This document shows positions 45,678-61,057 of a stretch of DNA of 64,000 nt, one piece after another. The stretch is taken from contig JAKAYA010000007.1 in the NCBI GenBank assembly GCA_021826965.1, positions 1 to 64,000 on the forward strand, read 5' to 3'. Within the stretch, counting starts at the first letter, position 1; the number at the start of each line of letters is the position of its first letter. Made by a program: the position numbers and the translations under genes. Source of the DNA: Nitrospirota bacterium (GTDB lineage Bacteria > Nitrospirota > Leptospirillia > Leptospirillales > Leptospirillaceae). The notes below the pieces were generated by a model. That model was not told where the DNA came from. It saw only the letters and a program-made list of their open reading frames with translations, and ran no database searches.

Positions 45678-47216
45678 TTAAGACTCCTGAAAGATGTTTT
45701 GAAAACTCGACAACAGCGCCTTCAGCTGTTCCGTCGTCTTTTCCGAAAGCGTCTTTTCCTCGCGGACCGCTTTCAAAAGTTCCGACCCGTTCGTGTCGAG
45801 ATAAATGGACAGTTCTTTTTCATACCGCGAAACACTGGCGGGCTTGATGGCATCCAGAAAACCGTTCGTCGCGGCAAAAATGATGGCGATCTGCTTTTCC
45901 ACCGGAATGGGAGAGTAGTGTGACTGCTTGAGAATCTCCGTCAGCCGAAGACCGCGTTCGATCTGGTCACGGGTTGTTTTGTCCAGGTCCGAAGCAAATT
46001 GGGCAAATGCTGCCAATTCCCGGAATTGGGCCATTTCGAGACGGAGTTTTCCCGCTACCTGCTTCATTGCCTTGATCTGGGCTGCACCGCCGACCCGAGA
46101 GACAGAAATTCCGGGGTTGATCGCAGGACGGATCCCGGAATAGAAAAGGTCCGTTTCCAGATAGATCTGGCCATCGGTGATCGAGATGACGTTTGTCGGA
46201 ACGAAAGCGGAAACATCACCTGCCTGGGTCTCGATGATCGGAAGCGCTGTCAGGGAACCTCCTCCATGATTCTCGTCCAGCCGGGCCGCACGTTCCAGGA
46301 GACGGCTATGGAGATAGAAGACATCGCCGGGATACGCTTCCCGTCCAGGCGGCCTCCGGAGAAGAAGGGAAAGCTGGCGGTATGCCCAGGCATGCTTCGT
46401 CAAGTCGTCATAGACGATCAGAGCGTCCTGGTTCCGGTCACGGAAATATTCCCCCATGGCACATCCGGAATAGGGGGCCAGATACTGGAGAGCCGCTTGC
46501 TCCGAAGCCGATGCAGCCACGACGATGGTATATTCCATCGCACCGTTCTTTTCCAGAATGTTGACGGCATTGACCACACTGGAAGCCTTCTGACCGATGG
46601 CCACATAGATGCAAATGACGTTTTTCCCTTTTTGGTTCAGAATTGTGTCGAGGGCGATGGTCGTTTTTCCGGTCTGCCGGTCCCCGATGATCAGTTCCCT
46701 TTGGCCACGACCGACCGGGATCATGGCATCGATAGCCTTGATCCCCGTCTGGAGCGGAACTCCGACGGCCTTACGCGTCGCCACACCGGGGGCAACCTTT
46801 TCGACCGGGGATGTCATCTTCGCCTGAATGTCGCCTTTTCCGTCAATTGGTTGTCCCAAGGCATTGACGACACGTCCCACCAGTTCCGGACCGACAGGAA
46901 CTTCCATCACCCGCGAAGTCGTCCGGACCTCATCCCCGGCACGGACATCTTCCGTTGCTTCCAGAAGGGCCGCACCGACCTCGTTTTCTTCGAGGTTCAG
47001 TACAAGAGCCTTTCCCCCTCTGACAAGTTCCAGCATTTCTCCTGCCTTCGCCTTTTCCAGACCGGCGATACGAATAATCCCGTCGCCGACCTCCAGGATC
47101 GTCCCCCGATCATCCGAAATCACTCCTCCCCGGAAGGCGTTCAGGCTTTTCAATATGTCGCTCGTGATTTCCGTGCTTTTCAAGGTTATCCCATCCCCCA
47201 TCTCATCCGGGCTCAA
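45678..47216 (-). CDS. atpA: F1Fo ATP synthase alpha subunit
   Basis: [69 protein letters not shown]. Confidence 0.98.
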   Translation of the reverse strand: MSPDEMGDGITLKSTEITSDILKSLNAFRGGVISDDRGTILEVGDGIIRIAGLEKAKAGEMLELVRGGKALVLNLEENEVGAALLEATEDVRAGDEVRTTSRVMEVPVGPELVGRVVNALGQPIDGKGDIQAKMTSPVEKVAPGVATRKAVGVPLQTGIKAIDAMIPVGRGQRELIIGDRQTGKTTIALDTILNQKGKNVICIYVAIGQKASSVVNAVNILEKNGAMEYTIVVAASASEQAALQYLAPYSGCAMGEYFRDRNQDALIVYDDLTKHAWAYRQLSLLLRRPPGREAYPGDVFYLHSRLLERAARLDENHGGGSLTALPIIETQAGDVSAFVPTNVISITDGQIYLETDLFYSGIRPAINPGISVSRVGGAAQIKAMKQVAGKLRLEMAQFRELAAFAQFASDLDKTTRDQIERGLRLTEILKQSHYSPIPVEKQIAIIFAATNGFLDAIKPASVSRYEKELSIYLDTNGSELLKAVREEKTLSEKTTEQLKALLSSFQNIFQES

Positions 47217-47782
47217 GCCCGATCCAGGAGTTCATTCTGCATCTGGTTCAAGCGCCCTTTCAGGCTACCGTCCCACACATGCGTACCAGCCTGAATCACC
47301 AGGCCGGCGATCAACTCCGGCTTCATTGTCCAGTTCGCCCTGACCTGCAGGTTTCCCAGCTTTTCCGAAAGCAACTGTTCGATTTTCTTTTTTTCCCCGG
47401 CGTCGATTGGATGCGCCGACTCGATGGATACCTCCACCTGCCCTGTCTCAAAGAAGAATCTTTTCTGAAGCTGTGTGCGACAGCTCGGGAGAACATCCCA
47501 CAGGTTTTCCAGAATCAGCACAGACAGAACACCCTGCGCAACATCTTCCGGCAAGGAAAGACCGGCATCCCGGAACACTCCCTGAAACAATTCCGTCTTC
47601 TCTCCCAAGGGAATGGAACGCGTCAACGCAAAAGTACGTACCTTCCTGTTGAAACGCAGACCCTCCAGAATGGACAGCGCATTTTCCCAGGCCGAAAACC
47701 GTTCCTCGTTCCCTGCGATCCGTTCGAGCAAATATTCGACGAGACGCTTGGCCTTCGCCTCCGCTTTTCTTCCGACTCTCAT
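47213..47782 (-). CDS. atpH: F1Fo ATP synthase delta subunit
   Basis: Size and position; C-terminal [33 protein letters not shown]. Confidence 0.92.
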   Translation of the reverse strand: MRVGRKAEAKAKRLVEYLLERIAGNEERFSAWENALSILEGLRFNRKVRTFALTRSIPLGEKTELFQGVFRDAGLSLPEDVAQGVLSVLILENLWDVLPSCRTQLQKRFFFETGQVEVSIESAHPIDAGEKKKIEQLLSEKLGNLQVRANWTMKPELIAGLVIQAGTHVWDGSLKGRLNQMQNELLDRA

Positions 47783-48306
47783 CCTGCCTTCTTTGGCTCT
47801 CCCTTGACGTGGCCAGCTTCCACCGCCCGGATAGCCCTGTTGATAAACATCATCTTTTGCGTTTCGTTCAGACTTTCCTCAAGTACGGATTCGATCCCTC
47901 GAACAACGAGCGAAACCGTTTCCTTGCGAAGTTCGTTTCGCACCCTGTCCACGTCCGCCTTGATCTGGGCTTCTGCTTTTTTCAGTCGGGCTTCCACTTC
48001 CAGCAACGCTTCCTTTTGTTTTTCTTCCCGGACGACTCTCCCCATCTCTTCCGCCTGGCGCAAGATTTCCTCCGCCTGCGCCCGGGCCTTCGAAAGAAGA
48101 ACCTTCTGCTCTTCAAGGATGCGGGCAGATTCTTCGCGATTGTTCCGGGCGGCTTCCAGGTCCGATACCACTCGCGTCTTCCGTTCTTCCAAAACCTTGA
48201 CCAGCGAGGGAAGGAGAACTTTCCAGACGATAACAAGCATCAGAAAAAAGGACAGGACCGTCCACAACCCGAGAGAAGAAAAGAATCGGGCATCAAACTG
48301 CGGCAT
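47779..48306 (-). CDS. atpF: F1Fo ATP synthase b subunit
   Basis: N-terminal TM followed by long charged coiled coil; position between atpE and atpH. Confidence 0.92.
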   Translation of the reverse strand: MPQFDARFFSSLGLWTVLSFFLMLVIVWKVLLPSLVKVLEERKTRVVSDLEAARNNREESARILEEQKVLLSKARAQAEEILRQAEEMGRVVREEKQKEALLEVEARLKKAEAQIKADVDRVRNELRKETVSLVVRGIESVLEESLNETQKMMFINRAIRAVEAGHVKGEPKKAG

Positions 48307-48351
48307 CTGTGTTCCTTTCTTTGACTTCCAGAACCTTTCCTCCGGTCATAT

Positions 48352-48582
48352 TTATTTCCGGAGCCCCATGATGATGAACGCGATCACCAGGGCATAAAGA
48401 GCCACTGCCTCTGAAAGCGCAAAACCCAGCCACATGTACTTCGAGACCCGGCCTTCCACTTCCGGCTGACGGGCGACCGCCTCGATCATCTTACCGAAGA
48501 TATAACCGATTCCCGCACCGGATCCGGCAACACCGATTGCGGCAGCACCCATACCAATCAACGCAGCAGCGTGAACATCCAT
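48352..48582 (-). CDS. atpE: F1Fo ATP synthase c subunit
   Basis: GMGAAAIGVAGSGAGIGYIFGKMIEAVARQPEVEGRVSKYMWLGFALSEAVALYALVIAFIIM. Confidence 0.96.
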   Translation of the reverse strand: MDVHAAALIGMGAAAIGVAGSGAGIGYIFGKMIEAVARQPEVEGRVSKYMWLGFALSEAVALYALVIAFIIMGLRK

Positions 48583-48611
48583 GAAAAATGACCCTCCGTT
48601 TGGAATGACCC

Positions 48612-49349
48612 TTAATGATTGAGCTTGACAGCCTGCCCAATGTAAACCGCGGACAGGATGGCGAAAATATATGCCTGGATAAAGGCCACGAGGACCTCCA
48701 GGAGATACAGGACGACGGAAATCGAAAATGGTAACCACTTAAGATAAACCGCAAGCGTCCCGGTCAGCGTGAACAAAACAAAAAGGATGGTGTGCCCCGC
48801 CGTCATGTTTGCAAAAAGACGGACAGCCAGAGACAACGGCCTTGCAAGCTGGGAGATGATCTCGATCGGAACGATGAGGGGCATCATCCAGACTGGCACC
48901 CCTTCCGGTACCAGCACCTTCAGAAAACGGATACCGTGCCGGGAAAACCCGATTGCCAGACTTGTCAGATAGACAGCGACCGCCAGTATTCCCGTCACAA
49001 CGAGTTCGGAGGTGACCGTAAAGACATGAGGAACCAGTCCCAGGAAGTTTCCGAGAAACACCAGCAGGAAAATGGAAAGAATCCACGGGAGATACTTTTC
49101 CCTGTTTTCGATGCCGATATTCTCGTCCACGACGCGAGCCATCGTCTCATAGAGCATTTCGACAAGACTCTGGAACCGCCCCGGAACAATTGAAGCCCTC
49201 GCACGGATGTGCAGGGCTCCGAGCAGGGCTATGGCTCCGATGACCCAGAAGGAAACAACCGCCTGAGTCACCGCAAAATCATGTCCCATAAGGCGCAAGG
49301 TAAAAAGCGAATGAAGAAAGAACTCTTCCAGTGGATTGCCGTTCAACAT
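48612..49349 (-). CDS. atpB: F1Fo ATP synthase a subunit
   Basis: LAVRLFANMTAGHTILFVLF and FIQAYIFAILSAVYIGQAV. Confidence 0.96.
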   Translation of the reverse strand: MLNGNPLEEFFLHSLFTLRLMGHDFAVTQAVVSFWVIGAIALLGALHIRARASIVPGRFQSLVEMLYETMARVVDENIGIENREKYLPWILSIFLLVFLGNFLGLVPHVFTVTSELVVTGILAVAVYLTSLAIGFSRHGIRFLKVLVPEGVPVWMMPLIVPIEIISQLARPLSLAVRLFANMTAGHTILFVLFTLTGTLAVYLKWLPFSISVVLYLLEVLVAFIQAYIFAILSAVYIGQAVKLNH

Positions 49350-49598
49350 CTACTCCCGTTTATCTGGATTCCTGTCGCCGTCCTCAAGACGGGTCATGCG
49401 CGAAATCGTCCGGTACACCATCCAGAAGCCTGCACCCCCACCGATGAGGAGTCCGGCAATGGACAACACCGGGAAAAACCGCATGCCGAATCGGGAATCA
49501 AAATAATAGCCGACACCTGCACAGGCAAACGTCGTGACAACCAGTTCGAAACCCAACCGGGTGACAAACACGAAACCGTTTTCTTTTTTCTCGCTCAT
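49350..49598 (-). CDS. AtpZ/AtpI-like membrane protein
   Basis: 82 aa, two TM segments with GVGYYFDSRFG...GLLIGGGAGFW; first gene of the atp operon. Confidence 0.8.
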   Translation of the reverse strand: MSEKKENGFVFVTRLGFELVVTTFACAGVGYYFDSRFGMRFFPVLSIAGLLIGGGAGFWMVYRTISRMTRLEDGDRNPDKRE

Positions 49599-49750
49599 GG
49601 ATCAACCCGCACCGTGCCATCCGGGAACCGGAAATGCCTGAATAGGGAAAACAGGAGAGGTTTCGGCAGAGATATCGCTTGATCCTGCTGGGGGCCAGCT
49701 CCCCGTCTGGGGAACATGCATGAAAAATTTTCCGAGAAAAAATCCTTACC

Positions 49751-49779
49751 ATTACAACAAAATGGATTTTAATTTTCAA
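49751..49779 (-). promoter_or_regulatory. putative promoter of the atp operon
   Basis: TTGAAA-N17-TGTAAT on minus, in an AT-rich stretch. Confidence 0.5.
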
Positions 49780-49852
49780 TACCTACCCCATCCCAGCGAT
49801 CCGAATAGACCCGAAAGCTTGACCGGTCTTATCACATCCCTTACACTCGGGT

Positions 49853-50347
49853 ATGGTCTTGCAACGGCTTCTCTATCTGATCTATGGCTATGTCCTTGTC
49901 TTCCTGACCGGCGGAACACTGGTTTTTACCCTTTTTGTCACCCCGGTGCTTTTTCGCTCTCTGGGGAAAGATCAGGCCGGTCACGTCGTAGGGGTTCTTT
50001 TCCCACCGTATTTTCATCTGCTTTTCGTCTTTACGCTCGTATCTCTTCTCCTTCAAGGCAGCCGAGTCGTCCTCAAGCCTTCGAATGGCAAAAAATCCCT
50101 TTACTTCTTGGGAATCCTGACAGCCATGACCGGATACCTCGCTCTTTCTCTCGGACCCCGTGCCATGTCATCCAGAGCTGCATGGTACGCACGACCGGAC
50201 GATTCTTCCCTGAAAGCAGCGTTCGACTCACTCCATCAGCAGTCCGTCCTCCTGAACGGATTCATCCTTGCCGGATATCTTGCGCTGACCCTCTTTCTCC
50301 TGACAGAACCCCCATCCATTCCTGCAGGAAAGATCCGAGATCGCTGA
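49853..50347 (+). CDS. DUF4149-like four-TM membrane protein
   Basis: Hydrophobic profile and GGTLVFTLFVTPVLFRSLGKDQAGHVVGVLFPPYF...SSRAAWY motifs. Confidence 0.75.
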   Translation: MVLQRLLYLIYGYVLVFLTGGTLVFTLFVTPVLFRSLGKDQAGHVVGVLFPPYFHLLFVFTLVSLLLQGSRVVLKPSNGKKSLYFLGILTAMTGYLALSLGPRAMSSRAAWYARPDDSSLKAAFDSLHQQSVLLNGFILAGYLALTLFLLTEPPSIPAGKIRDR

Positions 50348-50981
50348 CCTCCCGAAAGATCCTGTCCGCTGAAAACTCCGGATTTTCCAACGGATCCCCG
50401 AACCCCCACCTGACACCGACGGTCAGAACCCCCGCGCGCCGACCGGCTTCCATGTCGATGATACTGTCTCCGATAAAGGCTGTCGCGTTTTTATCCACGT
50501 TGAATTTTTCGACCATCTTCAGAACAGGAGTCGGGTCCGGTTTGCGCCGATCGAACGTATCGCCTCCCACGATTTCCTGAAAGAACCGTTCGGCTCCGAG
50601 CTTTCGGATCAGTTCGCGGCAGAGGTCTTCCCTTTTGTTCGACAGAACAACATGGATACACGGAAGACTCTCCAGTATTTCCGGAATTCCCGAAAAAAAG
50701 TGCGTCCTGTCCGCAATATGATCGCGATAATAATCCAGAAATATCTGTATTGCCTTTTCCCGTTCCTCTTCCGGAACATAATGAGGCAACGCCTGATTCA
50801 CAAGAAAACGGACGCCATTCCCGACCATCTTCTCAAAATGGTCGTCATGTACAGGCTCATACCCCAAAGTGGTCACCGCAACATTTGTTGCATGAACCAG
50901 ATCCTTCCGGGAATCGACCAGAGTTCCGTCCAGATCCCATAAGATCAGTCGCCGTTCTTTTTCTTTATCTGAAATCTCCAT
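50262..50981 (-). CDS. gph: HAD phosphatase, phosphoglycolate phosphatase-like
   Basis: LILWDLDGTLVDSRKDLVHATN, VVLSNKREDLCRELI, AFIGDSIIDMEAGRRAGVLTVGVRWG. Confidence 0.88.
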   Translation of the reverse strand: MEISDKEKERRLILWDLDGTLVDSRKDLVHATNVAVTTLGYEPVHDDHFEKMVGNGVRFLVNQALPHYVPEEEREKAIQIFLDYYRDHIADRTHFFSGIPEILESLPCIHVVLSNKREDLCRELIRKLGAERFFQEIVGGDTFDRRKPDPTPVLKMVEKFNVDKNATAFIGDSIIDMEAGRRAGVLTVGVRWGFGDPLENPEFSADRIFREVSDLGSFLQEWMGVLSGERGSAQDIRQG

Positions 50982-51075
50982 CCGTCATGACGCACCCCCT
51001 GCCATTTCATCCCCGGAAGAAGTGCGAAACGTCCTTTCTGTGTTCGGTGCCCAAAAGACAACGGCGCGGAAACCG

Positions 51076-52107
51076 TTACCCGGCATTTCCGTTCTGATCA
51101 GGCTCCCGAAGCCGGTCTCCAAGCAAATTGAACAAGACAACGATGATCACGATAACCGCCCCCGAAAGCAACAACCAGGGAGCGGCTTTCATCGCTGGCA
51201 AAGACTGCGACTCTGCCAGGATATTCCCCAGACTGGGATGGGGCTCGGACACACCAAGGCCCAGAAAGGACAATCCGGCTTCACCCACGATAAATCCCGG
51301 TATCGAAATCGTCAGCGCGACCAGAAGATAATAGGACATGTTCGGCAGAATATGGCGTCCCCAGATTCCCCACCACGAAACGCCGACAGCCTGTGCCGCC
51401 AGGACAAATTCCTCCTGACGGAGACTGCGCGCCACACCCCGCACGACCCTGGCGAGACCCGCCCATCCGACAAAAGCCAGCGCACCAGTCATGATCAGAG
51501 TGACTTCTGTTGTGGACAAACCGGGCGGAAACACAGCCCGGATCCCCATCAATAAGTACAGGGAAGGGATCGCCATGAAAACTTCGCCCGTCCGCATGAT
51601 CAGTTGATCGATCCATCCTCCTCCTGTACCGGCGACCAGACCGGCCAGCACCCCGACCAAAAACGAAAGAGAGACAGCCGAAATGGATAACAGGAAAGAA
51701 AATCGGATCCCATAGAGAAGACGCGACCACAGATCCCGCCCAAACACGTCAAGCCCCAGAATCGAAAGTCTACCGGGAGAATCCACGCAAAAAAGATGAA
51801 GACGGGAGCGGATCACCCCCATCCATCGATACCCCTCTCCCCGACAAAGGAACCGGACCGGAACCCATTGGCCGGAGTTTTGCCGAAACCGGTGAAGGAT
51901 CGGGTCGGACACGGACATCACCGGCACTTCCAGTCGCCCTGAATGCACGGAAGGCCAAACGGGTGGCATATAGCTCAGGTCAAAACGGACACTGTCATAT
52001 CGGTAGGGAGCCAGAAATTCCGCAAAAAGCCCGGACACAAAAAAAATCGCCAGAATCGCCAAAGGCAGCCTGGCCCGGCGAAAATATTTACCCGTTCTTC
52101 CTTTCAC
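51076..52107 (-). CDS. oppC: oligopeptide/dipeptide ABC transporter permease (OppC-like)
   Basis: LGLDVFGRDLWSRLLYGIRFSF, EFVLAAQAVGVSWWGIWGRHILPN (EAA loop), EAGLSFLGLGVSEPHPSLGNIL. GTG overlaps oppB stop. Confidence 0.9.
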   Translation of the reverse strand: MKGRTGKYFRRARLPLAILAIFFVSGLFAEFLAPYRYDSVRFDLSYMPPVWPSVHSGRLEVPVMSVSDPILHRFRQNSGQWVPVRFLCRGEGYRWMGVIRSRLHLFCVDSPGRLSILGLDVFGRDLWSRLLYGIRFSFLLSISAVSLSFLVGVLAGLVAGTGGGWIDQLIMRTGEVFMAIPSLYLLMGIRAVFPPGLSTTEVTLIMTGALAFVGWAGLARVVRGVARSLRQEEFVLAAQAVGVSWWGIWGRHILPNMSYYLLVALTISIPGFIVGEAGLSFLGLGVSEPHPSLGNILAESQSLPAMKAAPWLLLSGAVIVIIVVLFNLLGDRLREPDQNGNAG

Positions 52108-53078
52108 CCGGTCACCCCCTCTCTTGTCCGGGGATCCAGAAGATACAAGGCTGCATCCGCCAGAAGATTTCCGAGAAGAAGCATGAGGGAACCCGCCAGA
52201 ATTCCCCCCATGACCAGATAAAGGTCTTCTGTCATGACGGCGTGAAGCATCAGTCGACCCATTCCAGGCCACGCGTACACCATTTCCACGAATGCCGCCC
52301 CGGACAACAGCCCTCCCAGTTCCATTCCGAACACGGTAACCAGGGGATTCAAAGCATTTCGGAACAGATAGCGGACCCGGAGAATCCATTGGGACAAACC
52401 TCTCGCGCGCGCTGCCGCAAAAAAGGGTTTGCTCCGGACTTCCAGGACGGAAGATCGCATCAACCGGTACAGGACGCCAAAGCTTCCGAGCGCGAGGGTC
52501 AATGCCGGCAACGCGAGATGATGGATGAGGTCGAACCCGCCTGCGAACCCGCCGGAAGAGACGGAAGCTTCGCTACGGGCTCCTCCGATAGGAAACCATC
52601 CGGTCGCACCTGCCAGGAGGACGCCGAGAAGTGCCAGAAAAAATGAAGGAACAGAGATGGACAGGTAGGAGAAAGCGGTCAGCGACCTGTCCAGCCATCC
52701 GTCGGGTCTTGAAGCCCCGACGACCGCGAACGGAATGGCCATACCCCAGGAAAGCAGGACAGCGGTCACCGTCAGAAGCAACGTCAGTGGGATGCGCGAA
52801 AAGAGAAGCTGGATCACCGGCAAATGGTAGGAAAACGAATAACCGAGATTGCCGTGGAGGACGGCGGCCATCCAGTCCAGAAACTGCAGATAGAAGGGCT
52901 TGTCCAGTCCGTATAACGTTTTCATCTGGCGGATGATGTCCGGAGAAACCTGTGGGTTCATCGCCATCTGGGACAGGAAGTTTCCCGGAGCAAGATGGAT
53001 CAGGAGAAAAGACAGGAACAGGATGCCGGAAAGAACGACAACGAGATGGAACAAGCGTATCAGAACGATCCGGATCAT
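52104..53078 (-). CDS. oppB: oligopeptide/dipeptide ABC transporter permease (OppB-like)
   Basis: LIHLAPGNFLSQMAMNPQVSPDIIRQMKTLYGLDKPFYLQFLDWM; EAA loop region PFFAAARARGLSQWILRVRYLFRNAL. Confidence 0.92.
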   Translation of the reverse strand: MIRIVLIRLFHLVVVLSGILFLSFLLIHLAPGNFLSQMAMNPQVSPDIIRQMKTLYGLDKPFYLQFLDWMAAVLHGNLGYSFSYHLPVIQLLFSRIPLTLLLTVTAVLLSWGMAIPFAVVGASRPDGWLDRSLTAFSYLSISVPSFFLALLGVLLAGATGWFPIGGARSEASVSSGGFAGGFDLIHHLALPALTLALGSFGVLYRLMRSSVLEVRSKPFFAAARARGLSQWILRVRYLFRNALNPLVTVFGMELGGLLSGAAFVEMVYAWPGMGRLMLHAVMTEDLYLVMGGILAGSLMLLLGNLLADAALYLLDPRTREGVTG

Positions 53079-54811
53079 GTCGGCGTCAGGACTCCTTGCT
53101 GGTAGACCTGAGTGATATGAGGAACGACCCCTCCCAGCGGTGTCGGACGGATTCCGCCCAACGTCTTCCGGACGGCCGTGATCTGGTCGGGGGTGACGAG
53201 ATCGATCAGGGGGAGTTCACGATGGGCGATTTCCTGCCAGCGATCGTAAATTTTTTTGCGAGCGTTCAAATCCAGCGTGGTGTCTCCACGATCGAACAGA
53301 GAATCCACTTCCGCTTCCCAGGGCTGGTCGGGTTTGGGTTCCCGCGGATTCCAGAGATGCAGAAAACCGGAAGACTTCCAGACGGAAGAGTCACCATGGG
53401 GATCAACAACGCCGGTCAGCCCGAAGAGAAGCATTTCCCACTGGTAGCTCGTCATGACCATCGTGGCCAGCATGTTGAACTGGAGTGGAACAATCCGGAT
53501 CTTGATTCCCACATCTTTCAAATTGGCTTGAAGAATCTGTGCCATCTGGATCCGTTCGATACTTTCCGTATTGGTCAAAAGTACAATCAAGACCCGATGG
53601 CCCTGGTCGTCAAACAGGCGACCATGAACGTAACGGAACCCTCCTCGAACAAAGCATGTTCGGGCTTTCTGTGGATCGAGAGGAAATGGCCGGATCTTTT
53701 CGTTAAAAAAAGCTTTGACAGCACGGGGGACCGGTCCGGGAATCGCCTCCCCCATCCCATTCAGAACGATATTGATCATGGCCTGCTTGTCGATCGAAAG
53801 GGCGATCCCTTTGCGGAACAGACGATTTCTGAACCAGCGGATCTTCCAGGCTGGGAGAGGGGCTCGTGGGTTCTCGTTGAACGTCACGAAAGACTCGGTC
53901 AAAGAGGGTCCCCGGACCATGAGGTCAAACGCGTCCTCCTTCTGGACGGGTTTCAGGATGGCCATCTGCTGGGGAGAGACCCCATAAAGATCGGTTTTTC
54001 CTGTCATGAACCGGATCAGGGAGCTTGTGTCATTCGGGACGATGCGTAATACAAGACGAGCGAGACAAGGCATCGGACATCCCGGAGACGGTTCGAGTCC
54101 GACCGGTGGACGATAGTGTGGATTGGCTGTTAGAACAACCAGTTGTCCGGGAAGATATTCTTTCAGGACGAAGGGGCCCGTTCCGACAATATGGGAGGGT
54201 GGCTCTCTGACAGACCAGGCCTGATTGAAGTTTCCTCGTTGAATCCAGGGCTCCAGAACGTGGCGCGGAAGAATTTCCACCCCCATCGTTTCCAGCAAAG
54301 GTGCAAAAGGGCGGACGGTTTTCACAATCACTGTCAGACGCCCTCGTCGTTCGACAGAAAAAGGCTTTCCGTCGACCATCAATTCGGAACGAACAGCGGT
54401 GGCCACCGCAGGGTTGTAATATACATGCCGAAAGGTAAATGTCACGTCACGGGCATCAAGCGGAGCTCCATCGGACCACAACAGCCCTTTCTGGAGATGG
54501 AACACGATTTTCCGACCCCCGTCGCTGACCTTCCAGTCCTTTGCCAGATCCGGCCGGATCTTTCCGTTGACGGGAGACTGTCGGGTCAGTCCCCGAAAAA
54601 GATACCCCAGGATCTGGGTGCTGGTTGTTTCTGTCGCCAAAGCCGGATTGAAGGTCTTCGGATCGGACACGACATCCATGACCAGCTTCCCACCCGCGGG
54701 AGAGGAGCGAGGAAGAACCGTCCAGGTCTTATGGACGGAATTTTGACATCCCGCCAACACGATACAGAGGAAAAGCATCGACAGGAACGGGACAGTCTTC
54801 AAGTCCCTCAC
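53075..54811 (-). CDS. oppA: oligopeptide/dipeptide ABC transporter substrate-binding lipoprotein
   Basis: Lipobox CIVLAGCQN; SBP family 5 motifs (DPKTFNPALATET, WKVSDGGRKIVFHLQKGLLWSDGAPLDARDVTFTF). Confidence 0.93.
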   Translation of the reverse strand: MRDLKTVPFLSMLFLCIVLAGCQNSVHKTWTVLPRSSPAGGKLVMDVVSDPKTFNPALATETTSTQILGYLFRGLTRQSPVNGKIRPDLAKDWKVSDGGRKIVFHLQKGLLWSDGAPLDARDVTFTFRHVYYNPAVATAVRSELMVDGKPFSVERRGRLTVIVKTVRPFAPLLETMGVEILPRHVLEPWIQRGNFNQAWSVREPPSHIVGTGPFVLKEYLPGQLVVLTANPHYRPPVGLEPSPGCPMPCLARLVLRIVPNDTSSLIRFMTGKTDLYGVSPQQMAILKPVQKEDAFDLMVRGPSLTESFVTFNENPRAPLPAWKIRWFRNRLFRKGIALSIDKQAMINIVLNGMGEAIPGPVPRAVKAFFNEKIRPFPLDPQKARTCFVRGGFRYVHGRLFDDQGHRVLIVLLTNTESIERIQMAQILQANLKDVGIKIRIVPLQFNMLATMVMTSYQWEMLLFGLTGVVDPHGDSSVWKSSGFLHLWNPREPKPDQPWEAEVDSLFDRGDTTLDLNARKKIYDRWQEIAHRELPLIDLVTPDQITAVRKTLGGIRPTPLGGVVPHITQVYQQGVLTPT

Positions 54812-54813
54812 GT

Positions 54814-55119
54814 TCAGGGGGTCTTTGTTTTAGGCGGTTGAGCTGTCGGCAGGGACTTGAGGGGAGAATTCAGAAGGAGAGACGGCCCGACGGGACTCTG
54901 ACGAATCAGGGACAAGGACAGGGACGTCACCATGAAGAGTGTCGCCAGCACAACGGTCACTTTGCTTAAAAACGAAGACGCCCCCCTGGCGCCGAAAAGG
55001 GACTGGCTGGAGCCTCCGATCATGACGCCGGTTTCTGCTCCTTTCCCGGACTGGAGAAGGACGGCACCGACGATCAGAATGCAGGTCAGAACATGAATGA
55101 CGGTAATCAAGGCTGTCAT
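54814..55119 (-). CDS. secG: preprotein translocase subunit SecG
   Basis: ILIVGAVLLQSGKGAETGVMIGGSSQSLFGARGASSFLSKVT. Confidence 0.95.
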   Translation of the reverse strand: MTALITVIHVLTCILIVGAVLLQSGKGAETGVMIGGSSQSLFGARGASSFLSKVTVVLATLFMVTSLSLSLIRQSPVGPSLLLNSPLKSLPTAQPPKTKTP

Positions 55120-55169
55120 GGCAAAATTACTCCTTATTCAAAAAATAACCGGCCTATAGGCGAACTGTG

Positions 55170-55928
55170 TCAGGACAGGGCCAGGATGGAATTCAGAAAA
55201 ACCTCCGGGTCCAGCCAAGCGCTCCCCACAAGGAAGCCGGACAAGTGTTCCAGTGCGGCAAGAGAAGCAATGTTTTCCAGATTGACCGACCCTCCGTACA
55301 GGATCCGTGGAGGAGCAGGCCAGGAAAAGTCCTCCCGGACAGCCAGGATGACCTCCCGAATATCCGCGCAGGAGGCATTGGCTCCCGAACCGATTGCCCA
55401 GACCGGTTCGTAAGCCAGATAGACCGGGGTATCGAGGCCGTTTTTCGAGGCTTTCGCTGCTTCTTCGGCAACACCGGACACCTGTTTCCGAAGAATCTCC
55501 AGGGTCTTTCCGGCCTCCCGCTCCTCGCGGGATTCGCCAAAACACACCAGTGGAACCGCACCGCCCTTGAGACAAAGCCCGGTTTTTCGGGCGACCTCCG
55601 CATCCGTTTCCCGGAAGTACTGCCTTCTTTCCGAATGGCCCAGAATGGATCCAACCGCTCCGACATCCAGTATATTCCGGACGGAGACCTCTCCGGTAAA
55701 CGCTCCTTCGGTCCGGGTGGAAACATCCTGTGCAAAGACCCTTACCGGAAGATCGCGTCGGGACGCTTCTCCGGAAAGATATTCCAGATAGACGTGGGTC
55801 GGCGCAAGAACAACTTCATGTCGGGTTCCGGTAAGAACCGACGACAAACGTCGCCCGTCAAGGGCATCGAGATACTTCCCGATCCGGTCCCGGGTCATGT
55901 TCATTTTCCAGTTTGCAACAAGAAACAT
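55170..55928 (-). CDS. tpiA: triosephosphate isomerase
   Basis: VANWKMN, ILGHSERRQYF, YLAYEPVWAIGSG, RILYGGSVN. Confidence 0.97.
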   Translation of the reverse strand: MFLVANWKMNMTRDRIGKYLDALDGRRLSSVLTGTRHEVVLAPTHVYLEYLSGEASRRDLPVRVFAQDVSTRTEGAFTGEVSVRNILDVGAVGSILGHSERRQYFRETDAEVARKTGLCLKGGAVPLVCFGESREEREAGKTLEILRKQVSGVAEEAAKASKNGLDTPVYLAYEPVWAIGSGANASCADIREVILAVREDFSWPAPPRILYGGSVNLENIASLAALEHLSGFLVGSAWLDPEVFLNSILALS

Positions 55929-55956
55929 CCATCCCCCGGCGGCCTATAGAGCGCTT

Positions 55957-60669
<4,713 letters not shown>

Positions 60670-60845
60670 GTATGAGGAATCCCGACGGATTGCGCCCAGG
60701 AAGTCTGGAAGGACAGGACATGAAGCCAGAAGGCGTTCATTCGACTGCTACAGGCAAAGAAGAAAAAAGGTGGTTCATGAACACCCGAAAGCTTTCACAA
60801 CGAAGCGGCTTTGTATCCGGATGGAAAACGGTTTCGACCCCGATC

Positions 60846-60890
60846 AAAAATCCCCCGAAACACGAAAATACCTTGGCGTTCCGGGGGATG
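60846..60890 (-). terminator. intrinsic terminator after small membrane ORF
   Basis: ATCCCCCGGAA ... TTTCGGGGGATTTTT on minus. Confidence 0.75.
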
Positions 60891-60904
60891 ATTCCTGCGA
60901 AAAA

Positions 60905-61057
60905 CTACTTCTCGAAGGTCTTGACGATCATCATCGTGGAAGCCATCGCAAATCCCACAATGAGGACAAAGATAACAAAAAGAGTGGTTCCCTTGCTGAA
61001 ATCCGGCTTTGGAACATACGTTCCGAACTTGTAGGCCGCCATCAACGCCTGAGCCAT
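60905..61057 (-). CDS. 50-aa single-TM small membrane protein
   Basis: MAQALMAAYKFGTYVPKPDFSKGTTLFVIFVLIVGFAMASTMMIVKTFEK; SD GGGAGGT; dedicated terminator. Confidence 0.7.
   Translation of the reverse strand: MAQALMAAYKFGTYVPKPDFSKGTTLFVIFVLIVGFAMASTMMIVKTFEK

Noticed and set aside
45999-47294. 431-aa plus-strand ORF
   Set aside because: Antisense shadow of atpA.
48352-48582. Na+-specific c-ring
   Set aside because: The Gln of the Na+ signature is replaced (GSGAGIGYIFG) and the second helix reads SEAVALYA rather than ETxxxYG; consistent with a proton ring.
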